Source: JAFDEI01 sp964196055
GTDB taxonomy: Bacteria > Myxococcota_A > UBA9160 > SMWR01
Length of the DNA: 31,039 nt
Assembly: GCA_964196055.1 (NCBI GenBank)
Contig: CAXMSF010000117.1
Span: 1-31,039 of the forward strand
Reading direction: 5' to 3'
Part shown: piece by piece, positions 15,634 to 24,394 of the stretch
How the letters are laid out: each line of letters begins with the position of its first letter
Position numbering within the stretch: position 1 is the first letter of the stretch
Notes under the pieces: generated by a model
Told to the model about the DNA's origin: nothing
Seen by the model: only the letters and a program-made list of their open reading frames with translations
The model's database searches: none
Translations under genes and position numbers: made by a program

Positions 15634-17874
15634 CTAGCGCGTGGCTTCGACCGCTCGCGTTACGACGTGCAGACCCGGGCCCGGCGGTGCCCCCGAACGG
15701 TGGACCAGCATTCGGGCGCGGCGAAAATCCAACTCGACCGAATCGCCCGCAAGCAACTCGCCCATCGATTGGCACTGCAGGTCCGCAACCGCTCGATCGG
15801 GCGCAAAGCTGTAATGCAGACGCAGCGTCTGGCCGGCCCGAAGCGGGACCTTCGTCACGTACGGCGCTGGCGGGTCGCGCTGCTTCAGGAGGTGGGTCAG
15901 CAGGCCGCGAGCGCCCTCGCCGGATCCCGCCGCTGCGATCTCGAGATCGACCTCGAGCCAGTCACCGGCTCGCAGATCGACGTACTGCCCCCCGTGGATG
16001 ACTTCGCCCTGCCCCGGCCCATCGAGGGAAATACGCGGCTCACCCACGAGGTCGAACACGCGCGGCGACGCCTCCGTCGTGATCGTCTGGACGCTGCTGT
16101 GCACCATGCTGCGCACGAAGTCGTCGCTCTCCGCCACCCATGGGTGCTCGACTGCGTCGATCCCGAAGCTGCGGGCGCCCTGTGGCGCCCATTTCCGGCA
16201 GCGTGCGAAATCATCGAGGCACATCAACAGCGAGCCGTCGCGATCTAGCGCTCCAGCGGCATGCAGATTCGAATTTGCGAAGTACAGACGTCGCGGCCGG
16301 TCGTAATGACGCAAGACGCTGCGGCCGTAGAGTTCGTGCCCACGGTCTCCCAGACCGAGCGCGTCGAGGATCGAGAGCGACACGTCGATCTGCGAAAAGG
16401 GCGTGTCGATCCGCGCAGGCGCGACGCCCGGAGCGAGAACGGCCAGCAGGCCCCAGTTCTGGCTGACGGCTTTATCCCAGGGGTCGACGAACAGGCCCGG
16501 AATTCCCATCGATTCATCCGACACGACCACCACGAGCGTGTCGTCGAACACGCCGTCCTCCTCGAGACGATCGACGAATGCTCCGAGTGCGCTGTCGAGG
16601 TATGCGAGCGCGCGAACGAAGCGCGACGGCTCGTCGGGGTCGAAATCCTCGGGCAAGACGTAGGGATGATGGGTCCCGACGTTGAGCAGGGTCAGGAACC
16701 ACGGTGCGTCGCCGGCCTCGAGTTCTTCGATCAGTTCGACACTTCGCTCGAAGAACGCGCGGTCGTCGACCCCCCAGACACTCCGCGCATAGGCGCGATC
16801 GAACCACTCGCGGCCGTGGACCCGCTCGAAGCCGGCACGCGGCATGAACTGCCCCTTCAACATGAATCCGAGCGGCGCAGCCTGCACGAAAGCGGTCTCG
16901 AAACCCGCGTCAGCCAGAATCCGGGGCAGGCAGCGACGACCGCCGACCTCCGGATACGCGCTCATCTTCGGCAGCCCCCCCGCGAGATTCGGCAGCTCGC
17001 CACATAGAATCGCGTACAGGCCACGGTTGGTCTTGCGCTGCAAGGTGAAGAAGCGGTCATAGGCGAGTCCACCGGCTGCGAGAGCGTCGAGCCGCGGCAT
17101 CGCGGCGACCGGAGAGCGCCCATGGGCCGCGGCGAAACGTTCGACGTGTACCCCCGAGACCGATTCGAGTACCACCAACAGCACATTGCGCGCCCGGCCC
17201 ACGGCGGGCTGCAAGGGACGACCGTCGAGATCGGCAGCGAGCTCGGGATCCAGCGCGAGCATCGCAGCGTGAGGATTCACGACAGCGGCCGGAGCCGCGC
17301 CGGAGGTACGCGCAAGCAAGCCTTCGACGTTCCACTGGATGAAGTTTCGCTGCCGCCAATGCGCCACCGCCTGGCGCTCCGCGCTCCATGCATGCAGCCC
17401 GAAGAGCCCGCCGGCGAGCAGGAGTGCGACGAGAGCGAGAGCGGCCCGCGTCGAGCGCGCACTGGACCAGGCCGCTGCAACCGAAACCAGTAGTGCAGCC
17501 GCGAATAGCCACGGGTGCGACATCGCGACCGCGGAGCCGCCCACGAACGTGAGGTCTCCGAGGTAGCCGAGATCGAGCAACGAGCCCGGCGCACCCATCA
17601 CACGCACCCATTCATCGTTCGCGAAAGAGAGCCCGACCCAGACGACCGCGAGACCGACCGCGAGCAGTCTCGAGACCCGTGCCGAGAAGACCACCAGCGC
17701 GAAGCCCACGAGTCCGACCGCGCCGTCGGACAGGAAGCCACGCAGGTCCGAGACCGCGAACGGCCCACCGGCTTCCGCGATCCACAACACGCGCAACAGG
17801 AACGGCGTCACGAGCAACGTCGCGAGCAGCACCGCTTCGCGCCCGTAGGACGCGCGGCCGAATTCCCGCGCCAT
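15634..17874 (-). CDS. LTA-synthase/MdoB-like membrane transferase, AlkP superfamily
   Basis: 746 aa. N-terminal membrane part (about five segments in residues 14-165) followed by an extracytoplasmic sulfatase-fold domain (~225-540) and a beta-rich C-terminal part (~600-740). Catalytic-type motifs in order: VLLVVLESVSG with metal ligand E237; QRKTNRGLYAILCGELPN with the likely nucleophile T282; NVGTHHPYVLPEDF with H402/H403; VVVVSDESMGIPG with D453. In LtaS and relatives this last motif is D-H; here it is D453-E454. Such enzymes move phosphoglycerol or phosphoethanolamine head groups onto glycans or lipids. ATG 17874 is chosen because AGAGAGGAAG lies just upstream; an in-frame start at 17916 lacks this. 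It follows the GT39-like gene by 62 bases on the same strand. Confidence 0.85.
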   Translation of the reverse strand: MAREFGRASYGREAVLLATLLVTPFLLRVLWIAEAGGPFAVSDLRGFLSDGAVGLVGFALVVFSARVSRLLAVGLAVVWVGLSFANDEWVRVMGAPGSLLDLGYLGDLTFVGGSAVAMSHPWLFAAALLVSVAAAWSSARSTRAALALVALLLAGGLFGLHAWSAERQAVAHWRQRNFIQWNVEGLLARTSGAAPAAVVNPHAAMLALDPELAADLDGRPLQPAVGRARNVLLVVLESVSGVHVERFAAAHGRSPVAAMPRLDALAAGGLAYDRFFTLQRKTNRGLYAILCGELPNLAGGLPKMSAYPEVGGRRCLPRILADAGFETAFVQAAPLGFMLKGQFMPRAGFERVHGREWFDRAYARSVWGVDDRAFFERSVELIEELEAGDAPWFLTLLNVGTHHPYVLPEDFDPDEPSRFVRALAYLDSALGAFVDRLEEDGVFDDTLVVVVSDESMGIPGLFVDPWDKAVSQNWGLLAVLAPGVAPARIDTPFSQIDVSLSILDALGLGDRGHELYGRSVLRHYDRPRRLYFANSNLHAAGALDRDGSLLMCLDDFARCRKWAPQGARSFGIDAVEHPWVAESDDFVRSMVHSSVQTITTEASPRVFDLVGEPRISLDGPGQGEVIHGGQYVDLRAGDWLEVDLEIAAAGSGEGARGLLTHLLKQRDPPAPYVTKVPLRAGQTLRLHYSFAPDRAVADLQCQSMGELLAGDSVELDFRRARMLVHRSGAPPGPGLHVVTRAVEATR

Positions 17875-17936
17875 TCGACTTCCTCTCTTCGCAACCGAGG
17901 TCGGCAGTGTAGCCATCCGGGCGCGGCGCGCGCCGA

Positions 17937-19544
17937 TCAGTCGCCGACCCGCGCCTTGCCGTTGCGGCGCTGCAACAACACCGCATAGCCCGCCGATGCA
18001 TCGACGCGCTTACTCTCGCGGTAGTCGCCGAGCTTCGATTGCAAGGCCTCGAAGGCCGCGACGTCCCGATTGTCGAAGATCACGACCCAGAGGCGGTCCG
18101 GCCGCTCGCCTCCAGCCTCCGCGACGCCTCCCGAATGTTCCCCGAAGTCCCCGGTTCGATAGCGACTCGGCGGCAGGTAGTAGTGCATCGGCTGACTCCA
18201 CCAGGCGTCGTTGATCAGGATCAGGTCGTCGCCGGACGCTTCGGATTGCATCGCTTCGGCAAGTCCCTGGTAGTCGATTTCTCCCTCCCAAGTCGTGGTG
18301 TACTGGCGCACCGAAATCACGCCGATCGCGAGCAGCACGACGGTCGAGACGATCCGGAGCGCAGGACTCCGCAGCCACGCGAACAGCCCACGCGCAACCA
18401 ACCACAGCGCGAACGGCGTGATGAACAACAGGCTGCGCGCGGCAACACTCGGCACGAACAACGACCCTGCGAGCAGGATCGCGAGCGGCAGCAGCGTGTG
18501 CACGCTGGCGGGGTCGTCGGTCAGGCGCCGGAACCACGGAAGTTTGCGCAGCGCGCGCAGCGGACGCGCGGCGGCCCCCCAGGCCAATGCCAACCCCGGC
18601 GTCCGCGCCGCTGGAAGCTCGCGGCCGCCGTTCGCCGAGCGCACGTGCACGATCCCGGCCACGAGTAGCCCGGCGCACACGACGAGCAGCGCGAGCACCC
18701 CGAGCGAGGCCAGCGGGCCCAGCCGCTCGGGTGGAGCCGGGCCCCGCAACCACCATTGCAGCAACAGGAAGCTACCTAGATGTTCGACGAAGCCTGTGCG
18801 TGCGAGGTACTCCGTCCGCTCCGACGCGAGATGAACCTTCAGGAAGTACAGCACGGGTAGCGACGACACCAGCGCCGCCAGCTGGAGGTCGAGCGTCGCC
18901 GGCGCCCGCGGAGCCTCGCAGCTTCGGCAGAGTTCCCAGAAGATCTGCGCGGCAAAGAAGGGCCAGAAGCTGTACTCGAACCACAGCCCGGCCACGACAA
19001 CGGCAACATATGCGACCGCCGATGTCGCACGAAAGCGCCGATGGAGCGAGTCGAGCAGAAGTACCGAGAGCACCGCAAACACGCCGAGGAAGACCCACAT
19101 CCGCGCTTGCTGGCTCCAGAACAGATGATGACCATGCAGCGCGAGCAGCGCGGTCGCGAACAGCGCGACGCCGTCACCGTCGCGGCGACGCAGCATGAAG
19201 AACAGAAGCGCGACGGTCGCGGCACCCGCAAGGGCGGAAGGAAGTCTCAGCACGGACAGGTCGGTGCCGAACGCGCCTGTCCAAGCCCACATGAAGGCGT
19301 AGTAGCCGGGTGGGTGGTTGTCGTGGTGCAACGTTCCGAGCGTGGTCGCCGCGAGCGTCGACCGCGGTGGTGGCGCGCTGACGTATTCCGGCATCTCGAT
19401 TCGCGGAACGTAGACTTCGGCGTGGGTCAGCGTATGCGCATCCAGGCCCCACAACCGCAGGCCAAGACCGAGTGCGGCAATGGCGAAGCACGCAACCGCC
19501 CGATTCCTGGAGAATCGGCTCGAAGCGGTGCGGGCTGCGGCCAT
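17937..19544 (-). CDS. GT39/ArnT-like membrane glycosyltransferase
   Basis: 535 aa with about 11 hydrophobic segments. Family features: an external loop early in the protein (THAEVYVPRIEMPEYV), where one glutamate stands in the position of the usual D-E pair; NHPPGYYAFMWAWTGAFG, matching the HPPLYY-type motif; and RLPSALAGAATVALLF. A C-terminal soluble domain (~430-535) contains DDLILINDAWWSQPMHYYL, typical of the periplasmic domain of these enzymes. It lies 48 bases downstream of the histidine kinase stop and upstream of the LTA-synthase-like gene, all on the minus strand. No clear Shine-Dalgarno precedes ATG 19544. Donor and acceptor unknown. Confidence 0.82.
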   Translation of the reverse strand: MAAARTASSRFSRNRAVACFAIAALGLGLRLWGLDAHTLTHAEVYVPRIEMPEYVSAPPPRSTLAATTLGTLHHDNHPPGYYAFMWAWTGAFGTDLSVLRLPSALAGAATVALLFFMLRRRDGDGVALFATALLALHGHHLFWSQQARMWVFLGVFAVLSVLLLDSLHRRFRATSAVAYVAVVVAGLWFEYSFWPFFAAQIFWELCRSCEAPRAPATLDLQLAALVSSLPVLYFLKVHLASERTEYLARTGFVEHLGSFLLLQWWLRGPAPPERLGPLASLGVLALLVVCAGLLVAGIVHVRSANGGRELPAARTPGLALAWGAAARPLRALRKLPWFRRLTDDPASVHTLLPLAILLAGSLFVPSVAARSLLFITPFALWLVARGLFAWLRSPALRIVSTVVLLAIGVISVRQYTTTWEGEIDYQGLAEAMQSEASGDDLILINDAWWSQPMHYYLPPSRYRTGDFGEHSGGVAEAGGERPDRLWVVIFDNRDVAAFEALQSKLGDYRESKRVDASAGYAVLLQRRNGKARVGD

Positions 19545-19592
19545 GTCGTGGAGTGTAATGCCCCTTCCCGTGTCGGGGCGAGCCGCAGCGCC

Positions 19593-21473
19593 TCAGTTCG
19601 CGGGCACAATCCGAAACGTGAGTGCCACTTCGAAGCCGCCGTCCGCCATATTGCGACCCACGACCGCCGCGCCCATCGCGTCTGCGAGCCCCTTCACGAG
19701 GGCGAGGCCGATCCCGGTCCCCTTCGCCGTCCGGGTCAGTTCGTCCTCCCCGCGGTAGAAGGGTTCGAAGATCTGCGAAACATGTTTGCCGGAAACGCCC
19801 GGGCCCCGATCGCGCACGGCGAGCGAGACCCCGTCCCCAGCGCGCGCGCAGCGGATCGTCACCACGCGATCGCCTGCGTCGCGCGCGTATTTGAGCGCAT
19901 TTTCGACCAGATTGAACACCACTTGAACGACTGCGTCGCGATCGAAACCGACCGGCGGCAGCCCCGCTTCGACCTCGACATCGATCCGAAAGCCCACCTC
20001 GCGTGCGTGCGGCTCGAGCATCGCAGCGGCCTCGCCCACCACGGGACCGATCGCCCCCACGACGAGATTCGTCTCGCGAGTCCCCTGCTCGAGTCGGGAG
20101 AACTCGAGGACGTTGTCGATCAGGCGCGACAAGCGCTCGGATTCCGCGGTGATGGTCGAGTAGTAGAGGCGTCGCTTGTCGTCGTCCTCGACCATGCCGT
20201 CGCGCAACATCTCCGAGTACATCCGAATCGCGGTGAGCGGCGTCTTGAGTTCGTGGGTCACGGCCGCGACGAAATTGCTGCGGCGCTCCGCAAAGCGAAT
20301 CGTCACCGCCACCATGCGGTAGACCGCGTACAAGCCCAGGGTTCCCGTAACGAGCATCAACATCGAGATGGCGTAGACGAAATCCGCACCCCCGACGTCC
20401 GGCAACGGCGCGAGATCCAATCGGACGTTGATTGCGGCGAACGGATCCGCAAATCGGTGGCGATAGCGATAGACCCCCGCCCCCGCGCGCGACTCGGGTT
20501 CGGCGGCCTCGACGAAGAAGTCGCGATCGACGAACGCCGCAAGCTCTCCTTCGCCCACGACCGCCGCGTCCAGGCGCGAGAACAACGCCGGCAGAGCCAA
20601 CACCAGCCCTTGCCGGTGGCTGCGGTCGCCGCGGTCGACGCGCCGAAACAACAGCAGGTGCTCACCGTCGATCAGGCGTCCCGCCATCGGGTGCACCTCG
20701 ATCGCCGGCTCGGACGGTACAAGCTCTTCGGCCTCGGCAACCGCGATGTCCCGCAGTTCCATTTCGTTGTCGGCGTCTTCCACGCTCGACGCGGAAGAAC
20801 GCAGCAATGCTCCGACCGACGGCTCGAGCCGACGCTCGTCGATTTCGGCAGACGGCCGCGACATTGCGAAGTCGCCCGCGGCGGGCTCGGGTGCGAGAGA
20901 GAGCGCCCGCTCCGGCGACGCCGCGCGCTTCACCTGGCGGTCGCTGCGCATCCTCGCCCCCTTGTTGAGCGATTGCAGCGCATCATATTGTGACAACTGC
21001 TTTTTTTTGCCTGACATCCCGCGGGGATCTGCGAAGTCCTCGGAGAATTCCAGCTTGCCGGCCTGGAATTCTCGAGTGGTGCCTGGCGCCTGCTGCGCGG
21101 GAGCGGAGGGTCTCGATTTGGCATCGAGGCGCAGCCCGCGGGTGACGAGCGCCTCGAGTTCGGCATCGACTGCGCCCGTCGTGCGAGCCTGCGCGAAGCT
21201 TCCGCCCGAATCGACCTGGAACCAGCCGAGTACGACATCGTCCCCGCCCACAGCCGCTCCGGTAAAGCGTTCGTCATCGACCTTGCGCTCATCCTCCGAG
21301 CGCAAGAAGCGGCTCAACTCACGCTCCATCTCGTCGACGAGCCGTTCCGCGACCGCTCGGTGACTCACTCTGCGCTCGAGCGCCACGCTCTCGAGCGCCC
21401 GTTGCACCAGCAAGCCCATCGGCACCAGCAGCACGGCAGCAAGCAGCAGGAAGACGAAACGGATTCGGCGCAT
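19593..21473 (-). CDS. Membrane sensor histidine kinase with long low-complexity sensor region
   Basis: 626 aa. TM1 at about 5-25, a long extracytoplasmic region (26-364), TM2 at 365-388, and almost at once the HisKA domain with phospho-acceptor H407 (VTHELKTPLTAIR). No HAMP domain separates TM2 from HisKA. The ATPase domain has the N-box (NLVENALKYA, 521-530), G1 (DRGPGV, 555-560), F-box (FEPFYRG) and G2 (GTGIGLAL). The sensor region is not a recognised fold; residues ~117-235 are polar and low in complexity, including a basic patch (GKKKQ at 155-159) encoded by eight consecutive A's. ATG 21473 starts 3 bases after the stop of the response regulator gene. It probably senses envelope state, since the divergent operon encodes VWA and PspA-like proteins (inference). 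Confidence 0.93.
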   Translation of the reverse strand: MRRIRFVFLLLAAVLLVPMGLLVQRALESVALERRVSHRAVAERLVDEMERELSRFLRSEDERKVDDERFTGAAVGGDDVVLGWFQVDSGGSFAQARTTGAVDAELEALVTRGLRLDAKSRPSAPAQQAPGTTREFQAGKLEFSEDFADPRGMSGKKKQLSQYDALQSLNKGARMRSDRQVKRAASPERALSLAPEPAAGDFAMSRPSAEIDERRLEPSVGALLRSSASSVEDADNEMELRDIAVAEAEELVPSEPAIEVHPMAGRLIDGEHLLLFRRVDRGDRSHRQGLVLALPALFSRLDAAVVGEGELAAFVDRDFFVEAAEPESRAGAGVYRYRHRFADPFAAINVRLDLAPLPDVGGADFVYAISMLMLVTGTLGLYAVYRMVAVTIRFAERRSNFVAAVTHELKTPLTAIRMYSEMLRDGMVEDDDKRRLYYSTITAESERLSRLIDNVLEFSRLEQGTRETNLVVGAIGPVVGEAAAMLEPHAREVGFRIDVEVEAGLPPVGFDRDAVVQVVFNLVENALKYARDAGDRVVTIRCARAGDGVSLAVRDRGPGVSGKHVSQIFEPFYRGEDELTRTAKGTGIGLALVKGLADAMGAAVVGRNMADGGFEVALTFRIVPAN

Positions 21474-21476
21474 GCG

Positions 21477-22187
21477 TCAGCCCCGGCCGGCCGTGTAGCG
21501 GTAGCCCGCGCCGCGAATCGTCTCGATCGTGGAGGTCTCAGCGAGATCGATCTTCCGGCGCAGCTTTCCGATCTGCATGTCGACGGTGCGGGTCTCGATC
21601 TTCTCCGGATTCGAGAAGCCCCAAACCTCGTGCAACAGCATGCGCCGGCTGACGATGCGGCCGGACTCCCGCACGAACAGCGCGAGGATTGCGAGCTCAC
21701 GCGGCGACAACTCCAGGGCCTCATCGCCACAATGCGCGCGCCCGCTCGCGGGCTCCACCTTCCAACGCCCGAACTCGAATGGTGGCTGATCCTCGGCCCG
21801 TACGCGCCCGGAGCGGCGTAGCAAAGCCTGCACGCGCGCGACGAGTTCCGACACCGAGAACGGCTTCGTCACGTAGTCATCGGCGCCGCACGCAAAACCC
21901 GCGAGAACGTCCTCCTCCGATCCGCGCGCGGTCAGCATCAGGATCGGCTGCTCGGGCAACTCGGCACGCACCGCTTCACAAACGTCGAAGCCATTCATAC
22001 CGGGCAGCATCAGGTCGAGGACGACCAGGTCGTAGTCGTTCGCGAGCGCCTCGCGCAGGCCGTCCTCGCCGGTCTCGACACCGTTCGGGGCATATCCCTG
22101 ATACGCAAGAACATCGCAAAGGCCGCGACGAATCGCCTCTTCGTCCTCGACGACCAGAATCCTGCGCTTTTCGGCTTCGTCCGACAT
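21477..22187 (-). CDS. OmpR/PhoB-family response regulator
   Basis: 236 aa. Receiver domain (8-125) with acidic pocket E14/D15, phospho-acceptor D58 (LVVLDLMLPG), T86 (LMLTARG) and K108 (DDYVTKPF). A winged-helix Trans_reg_C domain follows (~135-234: LSPRELAILALFVRESG, MLLHEVWGF, TVDMQIGKLRRKI, IRGAGYRYTAG). It binds DNA as a tandem dimer on direct repeats spaced near 11 bp, as known for this family. The start is ATG 22187, preceded by GGGGAG; upstream in-frame sequence is antisense to the divergent VWA gene. First gene of the regulator-kinase operon. Repeated GTAA sites in the divergent region 22241-22277 are its most likely targets. Confidence 0.95.
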   Translation of the reverse strand: MSDEAEKRRILVVEDEEAIRRGLCDVLAYQGYAPNGVETGEDGLREALANDYDLVVLDLMLPGMNGFDVCEAVRAELPEQPILMLTARGSEEDVLAGFACGADDYVTKPFSVSELVARVQALLRRSGRVRAEDQPPFEFGRWKVEPASGRAHCGDEALELSPRELAILALFVRESGRIVSRRMLLHEVWGFSNPEKIETRTVDMQIGKLRRKIDLAETSTIETIRGAGYRYTAGRG

Positions 22188-22240
22188 CGGCTCCCCACGA
22201 TTCCGCCAAGCAAGTGTAGGCGCCTTGAACCCACTCGTCT

Positions 22241-22277
22241 GTAAAGCCCATGTAACGCGGTCCGTCTCGAGCTTTAC
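22241..22277. promoter_or_regulatory. GTAAAG-type repeat cluster, candidate response-regulator operator
   Basis: In the region between the regulator gene and the VWA gene: GTAAAGC at 22241-22247, GTAACG at 22252-22257 (11 bp further, same orientation), and GCTTTAC at 22271-22277, the exact inverse of the first. The 11-bp spacing of the direct pair suits an OmpR-family dimer. Assignment is inference from spacing and position. Confidence 0.4.
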
Positions 22278-22368
22278 GCGAGTTTGATCGCCGCGCGAAC
22301 GGGCCTCACCTACTCGTTGTGATGTCGATCGAACAAACGAATTCGACGCTTGAATGGAGGCAACGACG

Positions 22369-23820
22369 ATGACCAAACGAACGCAACCGACGACACCCAA
22401 CCGACGCAGCGGCCTGCTCCTGGTCGCACTCTTCGCAATCACCCTCGCGCTCGGCGCGGCCCACCACGCCCACACGGCCGGCATTCCGAATCCAGCGGAT
22501 CCGGCTGGAACGGTTTCGGCGAGCAAGATCGAGGCCGGCCACGGCGCGGTCCACATCAGTGGAACACTCGATCGAACCGCGGTGATGCAGGGGCGCGATG
22601 GCCTGGTACGCATGGAGCTGCTGATCGAAGGCCGTGCCTCGAACGATTTCGCAGCACCGAATATCCCGACCGACCTGGTCGTCGTACTCGACCGATCGGG
22701 CTCGATGACAGGCCGCAAGATCGCGGACGCGCGCGCGGCGATCCACCATCTGATCTCGCGCCTCGGCGCCGAGGATCGCTTCGCGTTGGTTCCGTTCTCG
22801 AACGGCGCCGCAACCGCGATTCCCCTCTCGCATGCAACCCCGATGGCAACCGCGGATTGGACTCGAATCGTCGATTCGATCGAAGCGGGCGGTGGAACCA
22901 ACATGGCCACCGGGCTTCGGCTCGGGCTCCGCACGATCGAAACGGCACGCGAGCTTTCCCGCGCCCCGCGAGTCATCCTGATCTCGGACGGTCTCGCGGC
23001 GGAAACTCACGCCGAACTCCGGAGCGAGGCCTCCCGCGCGGCCCGCGGCGAGTTCACCCTCTCGGCAGTCGGCGTCGGTGCAGACTTCGACGAAACCCTG
23101 ATGTCCATGCTCGCCGATGCGGGTACCGGGAATTACTTCTACCTGGAGGACTCGCGGCACCTCTCCGACATCTTCGCAGCGGAATTCGAGACCGCGCGGG
23201 AAACGGTTGCCAGCGGCCTTTCGGTGACGCTCGCGCCCGCGGACGGGATTGAAGTCGTCGAAGCGGCCGGCTACCCACTCACGCGCAGCGGTCGCGACGC
23301 GACCTTCCATCCGGGTGCGCTGTTCTCGAATCAGAAGCGCCGCATCTGGGTCACGTTCCGGGTCCCGACGGACCAGTCGGTCGAGCGCGAACTCGGCGAA
23401 GTCCGAGTGGCGTATCGCGCGGGGGCCGAACGCGTTCAGCTCCAGCTCGACGATTTCCCCAAGATCGCCTGCGTGGTCGACGAGAGCGATTTCTACGCGG
23501 GCCTCGACGAAGACGCCTGGGCGCGCTCGGTCGCGGTCGAGGGATACAACCAGCTGCGACAAAGTGTGGCGAGTCACGTCAAGTCCGGCCGTCCCGAGGA
23601 AGCAAAGCGTGAAATCGCGGACTTCCAGGACCGCTACCGCATGTTGAACCGAGTGGTGGCGGCCCCCGCTGTCGCAGCCAGCATCGGCGCGGCGGACACG
23701 CTCGAAGCCGAGGTCGACGAAGCCTTCACCGGACCGGACCAGGCGAAGAAGCAGAACTCACTCGGCAAGACGCTGCACTCGAAAGGTGTCGCCGAACGGC
23801 GTGTAGGCAGCCGGAAGTAG
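22369..23820 (+). CDS. Exported von Willebrand factor A (VWA) domain protein
   Basis: 483 aa. Signal peptide 1-37 (basic start, hydrophobic 15-31, possible cleavage after HTA). VWA domain at ~100-285 with a complete metal-ion-dependent adhesion site: D108-R-S110-G-S112, T177 and D207. The C-terminal ~200 residues form a beta-rich part and a helical tail; there is no LPXTG sorting motif or C-terminal membrane anchor, so the protein is probably periplasmic or secreted. ATG 22369 is used because GGAGG lies at 22356-22360, 8 bases upstream; the earlier ATG at 22354 overlaps that ribosome site. First gene of the VWA/PspA-like/membrane-protein operon, divergent from the two-component system. No VIT domain is recognised. 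Confidence 0.9.
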   Translation: MTKRTQPTTPNRRSGLLLVALFAITLALGAAHHAHTAGIPNPADPAGTVSASKIEAGHGAVHISGTLDRTAVMQGRDGLVRMELLIEGRASNDFAAPNIPTDLVVVLDRSGSMTGRKIADARAAIHHLISRLGAEDRFALVPFSNGAATAIPLSHATPMATADWTRIVDSIEAGGGTNMATGLRLGLRTIETARELSRAPRVILISDGLAAETHAELRSEASRAARGEFTLSAVGVGADFDETLMSMLADAGTGNYFYLEDSRHLSDIFAAEFETARETVASGLSVTLAPADGIEVVEAAGYPLTRSGRDATFHPGALFSNQKRRIWVTFRVPTDQSVERELGEVRVAYRAGAERVQLQLDDFPKIACVVDESDFYAGLDEDAWARSVAVEGYNQLRQSVASHVKSGRPEEAKREIADFQDRYRMLNRVVAAPAVAASIGAADTLEAEVDEAFTGPDQAKKQNSLGKTLHSKGVAERRVGSRK

Positions 23821-23851
23821 CGCCCCCCCGATCCACACGAGGAGAAACAAC

Positions 23852-24394
23852 ATGTCCATTGGATTCACACAACGACTCAGTCGGCTGATTCGCGCCGACG
23901 CACATGGAATCATCGAATCTCTCGAAGACCGGGCGCTGCTGCTCAAGCAGCACGTGCGAGAGGCCGAACTCGAGCTGCAGCGCAAGCGCGCCCGTATCGC
24001 GACGCTCGATGACGAGGCGCAACAACTCACGGATGACGCGGCCCGGCTCGACCGGGCCGCGGAGCGCCTCGACGAGGACACCCGCCTGGCGCTCGAGGGA
24101 GGCCGCGACGACCTCGCGCGCTTCGCGCTGCGCAGGCTGCTGCCACTTCGGCGCGAAGCCGACGCGCTGCGCGAGCGGGTCACGGCGATTCGCGCCGAAC
24201 GCGAACGGCTCGAGCCGAAGCTGGCGGAGCAAGCGGAGGAGTTCGAGATACTGGAGCAGCGGATACGCGAGCGGCTGGCCGCGGAATCGCGGACCGAGCC
24301 GACTTTCGGCTCACCGCTCGCAACGGCTGCGGCCGATGAAGAAGTCGAGATGGAGCTGCTGCGCCGCACGCAGCCCGCGCGAACCGACCGATGA
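23852..24394 (+). CDS. pspA: PspA/IM30-like protein, short form
   Basis: 180 aa, very rich in charged helix-forming residues, a predicted coiled coil from ~18 to ~150. It resembles the N-terminal part of PspA/IM30: an amphipathic start (MSIGFTQRLSRLIRADAHGI), the hairpin helices, and GGRDDLARFALRRLLPLR, the counterpart of the conserved E-DLAR-AL segment. PspA of E. coli is 222 aa; this version lacks part of the C-terminal helices, ending in a polar tail. PspA proteins are ESCRT-III-like and stabilise the inner membrane under stress. GAGGAG precedes ATG 23852; spacing from the VWA gene is 31 bases, and its stop overlaps the next ATG. Other coiled-coil proteins could look similar, but the motif and context favour PspA. 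Confidence 0.8.
   Translation: MSIGFTQRLSRLIRADAHGIIESLEDRALLLKQHVREAELELQRKRARIATLDDEAQQLTDDAARLDRAAERLDEDTRLALEGGRDDLARFALRRLLPLRREADALRERVTAIRAERERLEPKLAEQAEEFEILEQRIRERLAAESRTEPTFGSPLATAAADEEVEMELLRRTQPARTDR

Noticed and set aside
19041..20993. 650-codon plus-strand frame antisense to GT39 and kinase genes
   Set aside because: Spans two real minus-strand genes, rich in His/Arg/Asp, with no domain; the minus frames carry clear family motifs.
22306..23577. 423-codon minus-strand frame opposite the VWA gene
   Set aside because: The plus strand has a signal peptide, VWA motif and ribosome site; the antisense frame has none.
19593..23820. Proteobacterial dedicated sortase system
   Set aside because: The two-component pair and VWA protein recall it, but there is no sortase, no VIT domain and no LPXTG-type C-terminus.
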